A DNA stretch of 64,000 nucleotides from Paralvinella palmiformis (Eukaryota; Annelida; Polychaeta; Terebellida; Alvinellidae): contig JAODUP010000274.1 of assembly GCA_025642065.1 (NCBI GenBank), positions 216,001 through 280,000 of the forward strand, written 5' to 3'. Position 1 is the first letter of the stretch; each line of letters starts with the position of its first letter. The notes beneath the pieces were generated by a model that was not told where the DNA came from, did not search any database, and saw only the letters and a list, made by a program, of their open reading frames with translations. Both the position numbers and the translations under genes were made by a program. Shown in pieces: positions 11,171 through 22,460 of the stretch.

Positions 11171-11325
11171 GACTACCTCCCTGGACCATCTCACTAACTG
11201 CCGCAGCAACATCAGTTACAAAGCTAATGAAGAAATAAATCTACGCTGCCATTAGCAGAGCAACATTATATAAATAAATCTATAACACTAAAAGCATCTT
11301 TATATATTAGTTTTTTTGGTTAAAT

Positions 11326-11658
11326 ATGAAGTCTAAACCGAATGTGTACGCTCTCCATATTTACAGGCGAATGAGTAAATGGTCAAAATTTAAAGTACCA
11401 GCCTCAAAGTACCCGCACTTTAAACGCCTTGCCTATCTCTGGCCCAAGGACATACGCTGGTATAGATGTAGCCGCCCTAAGCTACCCGAGTACGTCTATA
11501 TACATCTCTCCTCTGTGCATAGAAACAGACCGTCCGGCATATTGTTTAGGTATCCATGGAATGGTGGGCGTGTACGAGAAAGGTCAAGGCCGATTATAGC
11601 TCGTCTTTCGTATAATTGCCACGTTATGGGTTTTAATTACCTGACAGACGGCAGATGA
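11326..11658 (+). other. Unrecognised 110-codon open frame in unique DNA
   Basis: An open frame begins MKSKPNVYALHIYRRM and continues with a balanced, basic and aromatic-rich composition (KWSKFKVPASKYPHFKR, RWYRCSRP, FRYPWNGG), unlike the simple-repeat frames elsewhere. A TTTACAG precedes codon 11, so an internal exon starting there is conceivable. No family is recognised and no promoter or donor stands out. It could equally be a chance frame in a noncoding island; coding status is unproven. Confidence 0.2.
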
Positions 11659-11749
11659 ATAATAGACAAGACAATGTCGTCTTCTGGCGTCTAGGTGTTT
11701 GATTGTTATCTTATCACGTAATAGTCTGCTGACGAGAAAGGTGTATTAT

Positions 11750-11750
11750 G

Positions 11751-11794
<44 letters not shown>
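11750..11794. repeat. (TA)n microsatellite
   Basis: Pure TA repeat; a short (GTT)n block lies at 11870-11890. Confidence 0.95.
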
Positions 11795-11797
<3 letters not shown>

Positions 11798-11949
11798 ATG
11801 GAAATATGTGAAGATGTGTCTGGCTGTCTTATCTATGGCTGAGTGAGATAATGATTCTCTTATGTGTTGTTGTTATTGTTGTTGTTGTGGAGAAAAACAT
11901 GGGAGATGTAATCTGTTTTCAAATATCTGACAATTCGATGTTCTACACA

Positions 11950-12100
11950 CGCGCACACATTACAAATGTCTCAGCAAGAAAAGTCCCCTGAAGAAACGTC
12001 CATAGTTTGAATTCACGTTTCGAGATTCTCTGTACCTGTGGCTTATTATACACAGCTATAATATACATACGCGCGCTCGCACACACACACAGACTCACCT
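11950..12100 (+). repeat. Dispersed (AC)n-flanked repeat with internal deletion
   Basis: Nearly identical to the 6.4-kb copy (GTCTCAGCAAGAAAAGTC, CCCCTGAAGAAACGTCCA, GAGATTCTCTGTACCTGTGG, CAGCTATAATA) but lacking the 17 bases around TCTGGATTCAGT. CA-rich simple sequence lies on both sides. Confidence 0.88.
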
Positions 12101-12231
12101 TGTTAACTGGGCCTACTCTGTCAAGTGGGGTGCTAAATCCCCAGAAAACGAAAACAAATTTCTATGACATTGCTCTGACTTTAGATGTCACTGTAAATCC
12201 TTTTGGATGTCATCCATCCATACATCAATCC

Positions 12232-12262
12232 ACCCATCCGTCCGTCCGTCCGTCCGTCCGTT

Positions 12263-12302
<40 letters not shown>
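12232..12302. repeat. (CCGT)n then (TA)n
   Basis: A CATC/CCGT tetranucleotide block merges into a TA repeat. Confidence 0.95.
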
Positions 12303-12305
<3 letters not shown>

Positions 12306-12490
12306 TTATACAACCGTTATTTTCTCTCTCAGCAAGTCATACTTCCTTACCCTTTCCCAATTTGTCCTTTTACCCATCAACTCCTTTCCTTCCATTTTCT
12401 GTCATTAAAGTCACCCCTGATGACCCCGGTAATAGTCCATTAAGCCCACAGGTAAACCAATAAACTTTATGTGCTAACAATGCCTTTAGT

Positions 12491-12561
12491 ACGTGCGTGC
12501 GTGCGTGCGTGTGTGTGTGTTTGTGTGTGTATGTGTGTATGTATGTGTGTGTGTGTGTGGT

Positions 12562-12627
<66 letters not shown>
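12491..12627. repeat. Long interrupted (GT)n microsatellite
   Basis: GTGC tetramers followed by more than 100 bases of GT with few interruptions. Confidence 0.97.
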
Positions 12628-12871
12628 TATCGGCAGATCAGCAGCCATTATATCTCGGTTAGACCTCGGTGAGAGAAAGTAGTAATTCGAGATAACCGGC
12701 CGACGGGTGCTTTTTACGATGATTTCGATCGAGTTAACGAGCACAAGTTTATTTTGTGGTTTATGGAGAAGCTATTGGCTGGAGGCGGAGTTCTGGTAAT
12801 GAATAGTGGAGTTGTTCTGTGGTTTGGGGGGTTACCGTGTGTGACACCCTGTGTATGTGTGTGTGTTTTGG

Positions 12872-12915
12872 TCTTTACAACATCTGGAATGTTCATTAGG
12901 ATCATTGAAAGAGTA
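12872..12915 (-). repeat. Fragment of the dispersed repeat
   Basis: Minus-strand reading gives AATGAACATTCCAGATGTTG, the family's GATGAATCGTCCAGATGTTG core with changes. It lies next to a short (GT)n block. Confidence 0.5.
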
Positions 12916-12922
12916 GGACCAG

Positions 12923-13195
12923 TGAGTGAGTGAGTGAGTGAGTGAGTGAGTGAGTGAGTGAGTGAGTGAGTGAGTGAGTGAGTGAGTGAGTGAGTGAGTG
13001 AGTGAGTGAGTGAGTGAGTGAGTGAGTGAGTGAGTGAGTGAGTGAGTGAGTTGTTTACTCTTGGCGCCGGTCTCACACGGTACATGTGGCCGAGGCTAGG
13101 GAAGTGAAATAATATTATTAAATACTCCGATAACACCTGGGTTTCTATCACACGACCTGGTTATTTCAGGTACAGTTCCTTATCAACTGCACTAC
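12923..13195 (-). repeat. SINE-like element with a 130-bp (ACTC)n tail, minus strand
   Basis: 12923-13051 is about 32 uninterrupted GTGA units. Read on the minus strand, the DNA before it starts with an A-box-like TAGTGCAGTTGATAAGG (near 13190) and a degraded B-box-like AACCAGGTCGTGTGATAG, so the tetranucleotide tract sits where a SINE tail should. Head identity is weak; the tail is certain. Confidence 0.5.
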
Positions 13196-13199
13196 AAGG

Positions 13200-14225
13200 A
13201 AGACTGCCATTATTGTAGTCATTAATACAGAAAGACAACAACCACCAATACAGTCATGACTGTGTTGATCCGTAAAAATAATTATTTTCAGCATAGGTTC
13301 AAATCTAACAGTAATGTACAATCACCAGAGTCATTATAGTTTTAAATACATTTCACTGTACAGTCAACGATGGTTTTCTTACAGTCCTGGTGCATTAGAT
13401 GTATCCAGGCAGTTATTGGTGTACACAGGAGTATAGACATCACTATTAATACAGCCATGGCGCTAAACTGCATATACAGTCAGCGAGAGAGGACTGGTTT
13501 CTGGCTGAGCAGTCATTGCGACGCATAATACATGTTCTCAAAGGGGACCAGTCAAAGCGGATATTGGATCTGTGAATACAGTCATTCGGATAGACTGGAC
13601 CTCATACCGTCAGAGATATAGCACAAATAGCGTGTATCAGGATTACATTCATAATCCGAACAGTCTCGTACAATTACATCCTCACCGATACACATAAAAG
13701 CGCCGATTCGGAGCAGCGACCTTGACACCGCCCCCCATTCAACCGTACAAATGCCAGGGTCGTAAGCCTCGCCATGGAACCGGCCAATAAAAACAGCGAA
13801 CAAAAATCAATTATTATTTCGACAAAAATCAATTGTTATTTAGCCGAAGCTGACTTTTATTGTGATTACACCGGTCTAAGTACATTAAAGAGGCTAAGAA
13901 AGCCAGCGAACCATAAAAACGGTGGCCCCAGTTTTGTGTCTAAGGAGCCAGTGGCCATTTTATGGCCGCATTAGATCATGGTTGGTGAGGTTTATGTAAA
14001 ACTCGCTCGGCCACTAGATGGCGGCACTGTGGTTTTAGGTTTCCCGTTTAGTGTGATCTAGACCGTATTAGGAAGAAAGTGTTATAGCCGAACAATGTTG
14101 GTCTTGTTTTTGCTGTTGTTGTCGTTGTTGGTGGTGGTGGTTGTGGCTTGAGTTTGTACATGTATTATTGGCCGGTTTTGAGTATGTGGTGAACTCCTGA
14201 TGTTTAGATCTCTATTGTTTATTTC
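13200..14225. other. Unique DNA without a recognisable gene
   Basis: Repeated CAGTCAT-like words occur at 13200-13580. 13720-14030 is CpG-containing with a CTCF-like site (listed separately) and a YY1-like ATGGCCGC. A short TTG/GGT-rich run lies at 14110-14150. Confidence 0.4.
14011..14027 (+). promoter_or_regulatory. CTCF-like motif, near-consensus
   Basis: CCACTAGATGGCGGCAC fits CCASYAGRKGGCRSY at every position of the core, the best plus-strand match seen in the first half of the window. Confidence 0.6.
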
Positions 14226-14440
14226 TCTCTCTCACACACATCCCTCTCTATTTGGTTGCATGCTTGTTTGACTGCCTGTCTCTCTATCTCTTCGTTTTGC
14301 TCTCTGTCTCTGTCTGTGTATTTGGCTGCCTTTCTCTCTCGACGTCTGTCTGTGTGTATGTGTGTGTATTTGGCTGTCTCTCTCTCTATCTGTCTGTTTC
14401 ATCGTCTCTCTATCTCCTTGTTCGACTGCATGTATGACCT
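14225..14440. repeat. Degenerate TCTG/TCTC-rich repeat
   Basis: Irregular CTGTCTCTCTATCTC-type units. The overlapping frames are artefacts. Confidence 0.8.
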
Positions 14441-14517
14441 TTTCCTGTACTCTGTGCCTTTGCACCCTTTCCCCCCTTTCTGCGCAAGCTTGCATATGTC
14501 TGTGCATGAATTCGACT

Positions 14518-14660
14518 GGCGCCTCAGTGGTCTAACCGTAGCGTGATGGATCACAGATCACTCACCCGTGTTCGAATCTCGGCGTGGGCATATCTGAAGG
14601 TTGTTTCATCTTTGACTACCACATGCACAAAAGTGGCCGTAAAACATCAATCGTCTTCTC
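14518..14660 (+). repeat. SINE family A copy with internal deletion
   Basis: Starts GGCGCCTCAGTGGTCTAACC (A-box) with B-box GTGTTCGAATCTC, continues GGTTGTTTCATCTTTGAC, then jumps to ACATGCACAAAAGTGGCCGT and AAAACATCAATC. About 42 bases present in the 36.2-kb copy are missing between these blocks. Confidence 0.88.
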
Positions 14661-14699
14661 GTGTACGAGGTCAATAGTTGACAACCTCTATGACTACGG

Positions 14700-14800
14700 C
14701 ATTACCGTGGTGCAGTTATTAGTGCAATGATTTTTGACATCAAGGTTGCAGACTCGAAGCCCACTGTTGACTGTGTTTCTAAGATGTTTCATCCAGCAAC
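14700..14800 (+). repeat. tRNA-derived SINE-like head
   Basis: ACCGTGGTGCAGTTATTAGTG (A-box region) and GGTTGCAGACTCGAAGCC (B-box region) are followed by AAGATGTTTCATCC, the shared post-head module. It lies directly downstream of the family A copy. Confidence 0.5.
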
Positions 14801-15945
14801 AAAGCGTTTCAGCCTGATCGTGTCATTTCCGAGTATTAAATATTCTTGCCTTGTCCTAATCGAAACCAGCATCGTGGCAGACCGGTCATCATCATCATCA
14901 TCTTTATCATCTTCATCAGCATATCATCATCTAACTTGTGATAGCGACATACATAAAATACTATCACCAAAGACGACTACATCTACAACAACTACAACAA
15001 TGACAACAGTAATCCTTTACATCCTATCATCGTCACATGACAATCGGGCGAGTGACGAACCGAAATATAATAATTTGCTGATTGTCACTCTTTTCAGTCT
15101 CTCGAAATAACCGCTAACACCCTCAAATCATAAATAACTCGCGGTGCTATTTAGTACGTCCCACACTCGGCCTGCCCGCAATTATACAGCTGTCAGTCGG
15201 GATAGGCGTGTGGATAATCCTGCTGTCGGGGATTAGAACCGTTTCTGGATCAGTGGATAGGGAAAGGTCCTGACAGCAGCCATCATACATTGTGGAAGAA
15301 CGACGTAACGTTGTGCATGCGTGTGTGTGTGTGCATGTGTGTATGTGCGTGTGTATGTGTGTGTGTGGAACCGTCGGGGCCACGGTGTCGGGAGCTGGTG
15401 GGCGCGTATAAACGGGGATCGGTTAATGATGGGGCGAAAAGCCCCCTACGATAGCTCGGCTGACAGAGAACGTGTAACTATTTACACAATGTAATGGCTG
15501 TCAAATATGAGCACGAGCCGGGCTGGGACGAGGGCCGATTTGGCAAACATTTAGTGATGGGGATAAGATCACCCCCTTTTCCAGAGGGAAAGGCTGCACC
15601 CTCTCACGTGGGTGAGGAGGATTGGGGTGGGAGCGCTTCGCAGTCGAGTTTGGTATTTTTCTTGTATTTAGTAGGTGCCTGGGAGCGGCGACTGTTCGCG
15701 CGTGCGCGTTCGTGTCCATGTCTGTCGGTCCGTGTGTCTGTTTGTTCACTACACTGCGAGTAGATTGGCAATAAAACGGCCATGAAATATTTACCAAAGG
15801 TGTAGATTTATGATTTCGGCTTCTCGAGTTCGGCCGAATGCAGCTTCTGAATTATAAATAATCTTGATTGTGGTGGGTTCTAGTTTTGATGCTCGCCACT
15901 GGAACGTAAAATGGCCGCATTCACCTATTCATCCGCCTACATATA
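14800..15945. other. Unique DNA with short simple repeats, no gene seen
   Basis: (ATC)n at 14885-14920, ACA-rich DNA at 14975-15010 and a GT-rich run at 15315-15365. YY1-like AAAATGGCCGC lies at 15908. Confidence 0.4.
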
Positions 15946-16325
15946 GACGGGCAGGCAGGCAGGCAGGGAGACACGAAAAATGGCCACTGAGGCGGACAGA
16001 GAGACAGAGAAACAGGTAGTGGGCAGCGAAGCAGACACATTTAAATGGGGAGGCACGCAGTCAATCAGGCAGACAGACGGACAAATATACAGGCAGATAT
16101 ACAAACAAGTAAACAGTCAGATAAGTAGGCAGACAACCTCATTCAACTATTTATTGGGTAACCAGACGGGCAGGCAGACATACGTACAGCTAGACAGACA
16201 GATAACCAGACAAACAAACAGACAAGTAGCTAGAAAACTGATTTACCTACTTATCCACAGACAGATAAAGGGACAAACTAACAAATATACGGACAGGGCA
16301 GAAACATATGCCAAACTCTCCCTCA
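15945..16325. repeat. Degenerate CAGGCAGACAGA repeat
   Basis: Irregular units built from GGCAGGCAGG, GACAGACAGATA and ACAAACAAGTAAACAG extend across 380 bases: an eroded GACA-type satellite. Confidence 0.8.
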
Positions 16326-16327
16326 CA

Positions 16328-16480
16328 CACACACAATGATGAGACAGCGTTGCTTCTCTGGACTTAGTCCTCTGAATAATCATCCGGAGTGTGTAATTCG
16401 GGATTCGTGGTTCTCTGTGCCAGTTCCTTTTTATGTATACGCCCGCGCGCGCGCACAAATATACACACACGCGTACATCC
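16328..16480 (+). repeat. Dispersed (AC)n-flanked repeat copy
   Basis: Begins after ACACACACAC: GATGAGACAGCGTTGCTTCTC, TGAATAATCATCCGGAGTGT, GGGATTCGTGGTTCTCTGTG, CCAGTTCCTTTTTATGTATA, then (CG)n and ACACAC. Confidence 0.8.
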
Positions 16481-16599
16481 ACGTAGGAAACACGCACATT
16501 GTTAGACATCAAACCAACTAATTACCATCACGTATCACCCCTGGCCGCCAGTTTCTATTCACAATCTCGTCACATTCAAGCAGACGACTTTTTCACCAT

Positions 16600-17330
16600 T
16601 ACGAAATAATGCACGATGACGAATGGCAATATTAAGGTCGAAGGTCAAACCGACCGTTATTATTTCGTCGTCGTGGTCGTCGTGTTTTTTCTCTCTTCTC
16701 GTTGTTGTGATTTTTTACTCTGCCGTCGTGCGCCGATTCCGATTGGCTGACGCTAAATTTAAACGCGCCATTCAGGTCGTCGCTCTTGCGCGTACTATTA
16801 TTGGCGAGCAATAAATCTGATTCGGGATTGTTCGGTGGTTTCCCGGATTTATTTTTGTTTACTTTTTTTTCTCTCGCGTGAGTTTGTCTCTCTTGCTTCG
16901 AGTCGGAATTGGTGTTTTTTGTTCCACGGCGAGAGTGTGTTTAACACTCGGCAGTCGTCCTGGTTCGGCTTCCATCGCCTACTGGTGAATTAAAACCGCC
17001 TTTGATGTCCCGGTGTCCCTCTAACTCGGCGCCGGCAAGTTCTTCTTCCTTTGTTCACGTGTTGGCAAAAATCAAATCTGCTCTCCCCTGGGATCGATTA
17101 CACCACGTGGCGTGGCGGGGGTGGCGTTGGTGGGGTTGAGAGGTACTGCGGTGTGTGTGTGTGGGGGGGGGGATTCCCGGCGGGCTCCGAGGCTGCTTGT
17201 GGGAAGAGGAAATGAAAGCAAACGATTATAATCTCGATATTATCCATTCATTATGAGGAACACGATTGGTTATCATCAATCGTGCCGCTCGTAACGAGCT
17301 AAACTGTTTATCTTTTCGGGGATATCCCGG
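16600..17330. promoter_or_regulatory. CpG-containing unique island, possibly regulatory
   Basis: Contains GATTGGCTGAC (inverted CCAAT at 16740), many TCGTCG words and no simple repeats except a G run at 17163. A palindromic CCACGTGG lies at 17104. No exon could be supported. Confidence 0.25.
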
Positions 17331-17460
17331 CGGCGCTTCCGTATAGTCACGGCTAATAGCGTGGCGCGACCGCAGATCACGGGGACTCGGTTCCGAATCG
17401 CACCGTTACCGACGTCTGCGGGGTGTTTCTTTTCGACATCGCATTGCCTTCCCTATCTGC
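17330..17460 (+). repeat. tRNA-derived SINE-like element
   Basis: TAGTCACGGCTAATAGCGTGG (A-box region) and ACTCGGTTCCGAATCGCACC (B-box region) are followed at about the usual distance by GGTGTTTCTTTTCGACATCG, the shared post-head module. Confidence 0.55.
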
Positions 17461-18400
17461 CAGTCGGCCGACCTCGGCCACGTGACTCAGTTTGGTCAGC
17501 GCCTGGGCTACGCAAGAACTCACTTGCTAACTCCGAGGGTGTCACAGTCAATCTGGGCGCTGGATAGTACAGCCCACTTGGTCTCGAAGTGAGCGTGGTG
17601 GTGGTGAAGGGATAACGGGGTGAGGCGGGGGAGTAATTCGTGTTATGACTCCTGTAATGGCTACGTTAATATTTCATAATTTCCCTCATCTCATTGTACC
17701 CTGTCATCGCCAACTGATCTGGCCGGTTTGCCCAGTTCCGTTGCCCCTAGCGGTGTCCATTTGCAATTAACGGAAAGCAGCTCATTTACATATTTACATT
17801 GTTAAATTTTAATTTCCACCTTTTCCTTCATATTACTCTCCGTCCGCGGGCTGGTCTCGATTCGTGAGAATATCAGATATAATTACTTCGTTCTGGTAAT
17901 TTTCTCGCGTTGGGTGCTTTTTTCTATCAGTGATCTATCTGTCTGCGGGTAGCCAAATCTGGCACCGAACTCTATTAAAGTTCCACCCCCTCCCCGTGAA
18001 TCTCCTGATTCGTTTTGCTGTTTGTTGGCAGCGGGGGGTTGTGTTTCCCCAATTATATAGATGACCCCTGACTCAAGGTCAAATCAGTACTATTTCACGG
18101 TCCGGTGACTTGATGTGCCACAGTGACCACGCCTCGGCGATGGTGGACGCGCATCTGGAGTCGTGTACATCTTTGTTTAAAAAGGTGCAGATTTTCGCGC
18201 GGTCAGCGTTGACCTCGGTTGATCTTTGGTGTCATGTCTGTCGGACCGTGGTACACCGAGTCAGGTGGTATCCAAGGCCCTCTGGTGTCTGATGTTACCC
18301 TAGGGATAAATATACATGTATATGTATGCTTGTGCTTATGTTGTCATCTCAGTGACTGACTGACCCACTGACTGACTGATTGGCTTACACGAGGAGTGAT
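17460..18400. other. Unique DNA without a recognisable gene
   Basis: No coding signal. A GGTGGTGGTG run lies at 17598. GC and AT content fluctuate without simple repeats. Confidence 0.4.
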
Positions 18401-18410
18401 TGATTGTTTT

Positions 18411-18411
<1 letters not shown>

Positions 18412-18447
<36 letters not shown>

Positions 18448-18448
18448 G
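18412..18448. repeat. (AATC)n microsatellite
   Basis: Nine AATC units. Confidence 0.95.
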
Positions 18449-18699
18449 TGATCAACTAGTTGTCCATAAAGCAGTCCAAATGGTTATGTACGACTGGTTT
18501 GGCAGTGGTCGAAAAGGCGCTGGGACAGAAAATTCTGGACGATTCATCAGAGTCGGAATTACAACCACGTTGTATTAACATCGTTTTAACAACGTGTACG
18601 TGGCTACATTGTGATATAAAGTAGGCGCCCACGTGATTTGTTAGATAATTAATAAGGACGCTTTTAATTACTGATCTAACATCTCGTCGCTAGCCGTTC

Positions 18700-18960
18700 A
18701 GTTAAATTGCTCGCCAATTTACGGCCCCCAGAACGAGGCCCCGCGGTGCGGTCACGTGACGACGCCGCCATTTTGATCCCAGTTTGTTGCCTCGATTTAA
18801 ATAATCCGGCGTCACCATTGTATAAAATTAGCGGCGCCTCCTGGCGGCGCTCTGGCGAAATGACCGGGACCGGCGGCGCTCCGGAAGAAAAGATTGTGAT
18901 TAATAGTAGGAAGGTGATAGTGATGGGGAGGACTGATTATGGGGTTTATGGGGTCTGATC
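18700..18960 (+). promoter_or_regulatory. Promoter-like CpG island with TATA, E-box and YY1-like motif
   Basis: GTCACGTGAC at 18751, CCGCCATTTTG at 18767, TATAAAA at 18821 and a CTCF-like GCGGCGCCTCCTGGCGGC at 18831 lie within 110 bases. An ATG at 18860 opens MTGTGGAPEEKIVINSRK and is followed after AGGAAG by a weak donor-like GTGATAG. The arrangement resembles a TATA promoter with a short leader, but no product is recognised and the exon is speculative. Confidence 0.3.
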
Positions 18961-19308
18961 TGGGGTGTGGCTGGAAGGGATGGAGTTCGGGGGAGGGGCC
19001 TCGAGAGGAGGGGGTGGAACAGGGTGTACGTGGCATAGATATACACGTACACAAACATGACTGATAATCGCCGGTAAACGGGTATACATATACCCGCGCA
19101 CGTATTCACTCGTGCGCGCGCGTGCGCGCACACACATCAATATAGATTTCTAGACAAAGGAAAACAGATTGATATGATGAGGTACAGACATGAATACAGC
19201 TCGACAGCCCATGTTGTATAATGTTTGATCCAGTTTATCAGAGGATCAGTTGATATTGCTACTATTGTTGTCTTATACAGAGTCCTGTTCTCTCCTACAC
19301 ACATACGC

Positions 19309-19315
<7 letters not shown>

Positions 19316-19366
<51 letters not shown>
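19316..19366. repeat. (AC)n microsatellite
   Basis: Pure AC repeat. Unique DNA 18960-19300 and 19370-19500 shows no gene; a 10-base C run and (TG)n lie at 19508-19551. Confidence 0.97.
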
Positions 19367-19367
<1 letters not shown>

Positions 19368-19559
19368 ATGAGCTCTTATACTATTATAGATCTATATGGA
19401 TGTCATCTATGGATCCTGTTTATAATAGCGACATATATCGGACAACTTCAATCACAGCAAGTATATATATTATTGTGTCCGTGAATGCTAGCCTGTCTAG
19501 TCATAAGGCCCCCCCCCCCCGGTCTGTCTGTGTGTGTGTGTGTGTGTGTGTTTCAAATG

Positions 19560-19900
19560 CGTTGAACGTGATTGATCCGGACAAGGAGATTGCGCGCTCG
19601 GATTATGACGTCATCGCACTCGGACGTGAAGGTTAATCCATCGCTAATCAAACAAGATGCCCGTCCAATATGGCTGCCAGTCACGTGATATAACGGCGGG
19701 ATGACCGGCCTATTTCGGTGCTGGGTCTAACTTGCGGTCGGGATCCGATCAATCCCGGATCCGGACTACTGGCGATTGAGGGACGGTCGGTCGCATTAAG
19801 GGAAGAGGATTGTCCGGGTCGGTTGAATAAGTTATGACGTAGCGTCTGACCTCGGGCGGCCGCCATCTTGTCCCGTACAGGCGCCACGCCATGGTCACCT
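19560..19900. promoter_or_regulatory. CpG island with CRE, E-box and YY1-like motifs
   Basis: ATTATGACGTCATC (CRE) at 19603, CCAATATGGCTGCCAGTCAC and GTCACGTG at 19680, and GCGGCCGCCATCTTG at 19858. No exon could be supported. Confidence 0.35.
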
Positions 19901-19904
19901 GATG

Positions 19905-20000
19905 GGATTAGCCACGTATGTCTTCGGATTAGCTCGGTTTGTCTTCGGATTAGCCGTGTTTGTCTTCGATTTAGGCACATTTGTTTTCGAATTAGCGCCA
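19905..20000. repeat. 21-bp degenerate tandem repeat, about 4-5 copies
   Basis: Units of the form CGGATTAGC..GGTTTGTCTT occur in a row. Each unit keeps GGATTAG or a one-base variant, a K50-homeodomain-type word. Confidence 0.8.
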
Positions 20001-20900
20001 TCCGTCAGTCGGGATGATGGTGCTTAGGGAAGGTGGTCTGATGGAAGGTGGTGCCGTGTGGTATCGGTTGGTGCTGGGTGGCCATTTGAAATTGTGATTC
20101 TAGTTTGGGGATTGGCCATCACGCGTTGAATTTGATGGCCTCGACATCGGAAGGTCAAAGGTCGGACTAGCCGTCAGACTTACCTGTGTCAGGTTGATTG
20201 CTGATAAACTGCTGGCGGGTCAAAGGTCAGATGGCTAAGAATTTGTTAACGGATAAGTAGACTGTGTTGTGGATAGGCCACAGCGTGTGTGTATGCGTGT
20301 GTGTGTATGCGCGCGCGCGCGCGTGTGTGTATGTGTGTGTCCGATTCAAAGAAACAGATTGTTTAGATTTATATCCGACTTGAGGGACACAATAATATCT
20401 AAATATAATTTAAAATAATTAATAACTAATTTCTTTCAATGAATTGTCATTGAATTTTATTATATCTGAAACCAGTGGTTTACGCGAACGAATTGTGACA
20501 GTCGGGCTGCCACAGCTGCTAGCTGTTATAGAGGTTTAACGGCTGCTTGTCTGTTCGACTACATCTGTGACGTTCTCAATACATCGGACACCTCACAGTT
20601 ACGACCAGTCACGTGTTATGATCAGCCACGTGATGAAGATTTTGGCGACTGGCCGTGACCTACTTAGCACGGTTCACGACCTGAATTTGTCGCGGGTCAC
20701 GTGTCATGCTGACCTCTGGTAAATTGGCGAACAATGCTTAACTTGTTTTCTTATTGTAACAGAAAACTGAGAGTTGGATGTTAATGGTACGTCATACAGT
20801 GTCTGCATATATTAATATATGCCTATGCTTCGGATGCGCCCTGACGAAGCGTCCAGATGAGGTGTTTGCGTCATTGTTCACCGTTCGTGTTGAAGAACAG
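20000..20900. other. Unique DNA with E-box cluster, no gene seen
   Basis: GGTCAAAGGTC-like words lie at 20151-20226 (nuclear-receptor half-site type), a (TG)n(CG)n block at 20285-20340, AT-rich DNA at 20390-20470, and three CACGTG cores at 20610, 20627 and 20698. Confidence 0.4.
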
Positions 20901-20901
20901 A

Positions 20902-21010
20902 TTCGGCGACTGCTCAGACAACATGAACTGTGACCCTTGTTAATCATCCAGATGTATTCTCCATTCACGAGTCGCTTTATATCACACCGGTTAAGCACAC
21001 ACGCAGGCAT

Positions 21011-21064
<54 letters not shown>
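20902..21064 (+). repeat. Dispersed repeat copy ending in a long (AC)n
   Basis: GCGACTGCTCAGACAACATG, TGTTAATCATCCAGATGTAT, CCATTCACGAGTCGC and CCGGTTAAGCACACACGCAG precede about 55 bases of AC repeat. A second small fragment (GAAGCGTCCAGATGAGGTG) lies at 20846. Confidence 0.75.
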
Positions 21065-21066
<2 letters not shown>

Positions 21067-21242
21067 ATGCACAGGCACACACTGAGACAGATAGAGAGAG
21101 AGGGTGAGAGCGAGGGGGGGGTCGTCTTTGTTTATTACAACAAACCATTTATCATCGTAATATAAACATCAGAGTTTATATTCCCAAATGGGATGGCATC
21201 ATTTGTTTGTTTTGTCCAAGATAAATTCAGTCCATTATTCCC

Positions 21243-21251
21243 AGCAGCAGC

Positions 21252-21301
<50 letters not shown>
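21243..21301. repeat. (CAA)n microsatellite
   Basis: CAGCAG passes into about 18 CAA units. Confidence 0.97.
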
Positions 21302-21302
<1 letters not shown>

Positions 21303-21568
21303 TTCTATGCCACTTTATCACCACAAGAGATAGCCAGCCGTAAGACACTTAACACCGTAAAACCAACAATAGAGATAGATAGATGACAGTTGTATGTGTC
21401 ATCTTGATAATTCTAGAAATATGTTGTCGTAGTAAGTGTACTGCGCTAATATAAAACAAATAAATAACTACCAAAATAACTAATAATAATAATTGTTATT
21501 ATTATTATTATACAAATTCTATGTTCAAATATGCGCTGTAAATCTACAGATAAAATACGCATATATAT

Positions 21569-21724
21569 GTTACAGTTAATCTGTATAATCAGGTAATATA
21601 TATATTATCTGAAGTATTCAGGTAATACGTCTATTGCTAACTGAGATCTAATAGGCATTACCTGAAAATTTCAGGTAATATACACATTATATATTACATA
21701 TTATATATAAAGATTAACTGTAAC
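21569..21724. mobile_element. 156-bp MITE-like element with perfect inverted ends
   Basis: It starts GTTACAGTTAATCT (21569-21582) and ends AGATTAACTGTAAC (21711-21724), an exact 14-bp inverted repeat. Inside are CAGGTAAT/ATTACCTG inverted words and a near-perfect hairpin ATTACCTGAAA/TTTCAGGTAAT at 21657-21679. CATATATATG occurs just outside both ends. A second copy begins at 34271. It is too short to code and no superfamily was assigned. Confidence 0.8.
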
Positions 21725-21779
21725 TATGCACACATATATATGACGAAATGTATATCGGCTAAATATAAATATAAAAATC

Positions 21780-22330
21780 CGCATTGTTTTAAGCGGTTGG
21801 TTAAAGTATTGGTTTCGAATCGATCGTGGGGGGTGCATTACTAACAGAATTGGAGAGAGAGAGGGAGAGAGAGTGAGAGAATGTCGGCTCTGGATTAAGC
21901 CTACGGACAGCTCTTGTTCCTGGCCAAGAGAGATTAATAACAATATTTACCGCATTACGTTAGGAACGATTGAAATAAATGTGTTATAGCTGTTTAAATG
22001 CCGCCTGGAGCTGTCGTTTATATCACGTGATCAATCAGCTAGTTATCCAACATACGGGCCACGGATATTGTATAGCTCGGCTATTGGCCGGCGACTGAAA
22101 CTCCATATGAACCCGGAATAAAGAGTGTGGTAAATAAATTGCAGTTGGCAGGTTTGCGGGTTATACGGTGTTCGATGGTATGCGAGAGATTGATAAGGGG
22201 GGGGGACGGTGTGGGGGAGGGTGATTTGTTTTATGTTATAATGCGAGCGAAAATTGGGGTATAAAGATTGATGTAGTGCGTTGAATGAACTGACAGGCGT
22301 GGGATAGAGGTTTGTTTGTTTTACAAATAC
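21780..22330. other. Mostly unique DNA with a tRNA-like B-box remnant
   Basis: AAGCGGTTGGTTAAAG and GGTTTCGAATCGATC at 21791-21833 look like a shortened tRNA head. (GA)n lies at 21853-21880 and TATCACGTGATC at 22020. No gene is seen. Confidence 0.35.
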
Positions 22331-22339
22331 CCCCAGATC

Positions 22340-22340
22340 G

Positions 22341-22371
<31 letters not shown>

Positions 22372-22382
22372 ATGTGTAGATT

Positions 22383-22442
<60 letters not shown>

Positions 22443-22460
22443 GATAGATAGATAGAAAGA
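22340..22460. repeat. (GT)n and (GATA)n microsatellites
   Basis: GT repeat at 22340-22369, then about 18 GATA units with two interruptions at 22383-22457. Confidence 0.97.

Noticed and set aside
12714..13151. 145-codon minus-strand ORF
   Set aside because: Dominated by a THSLTHSL repeat from (GTGA)n.
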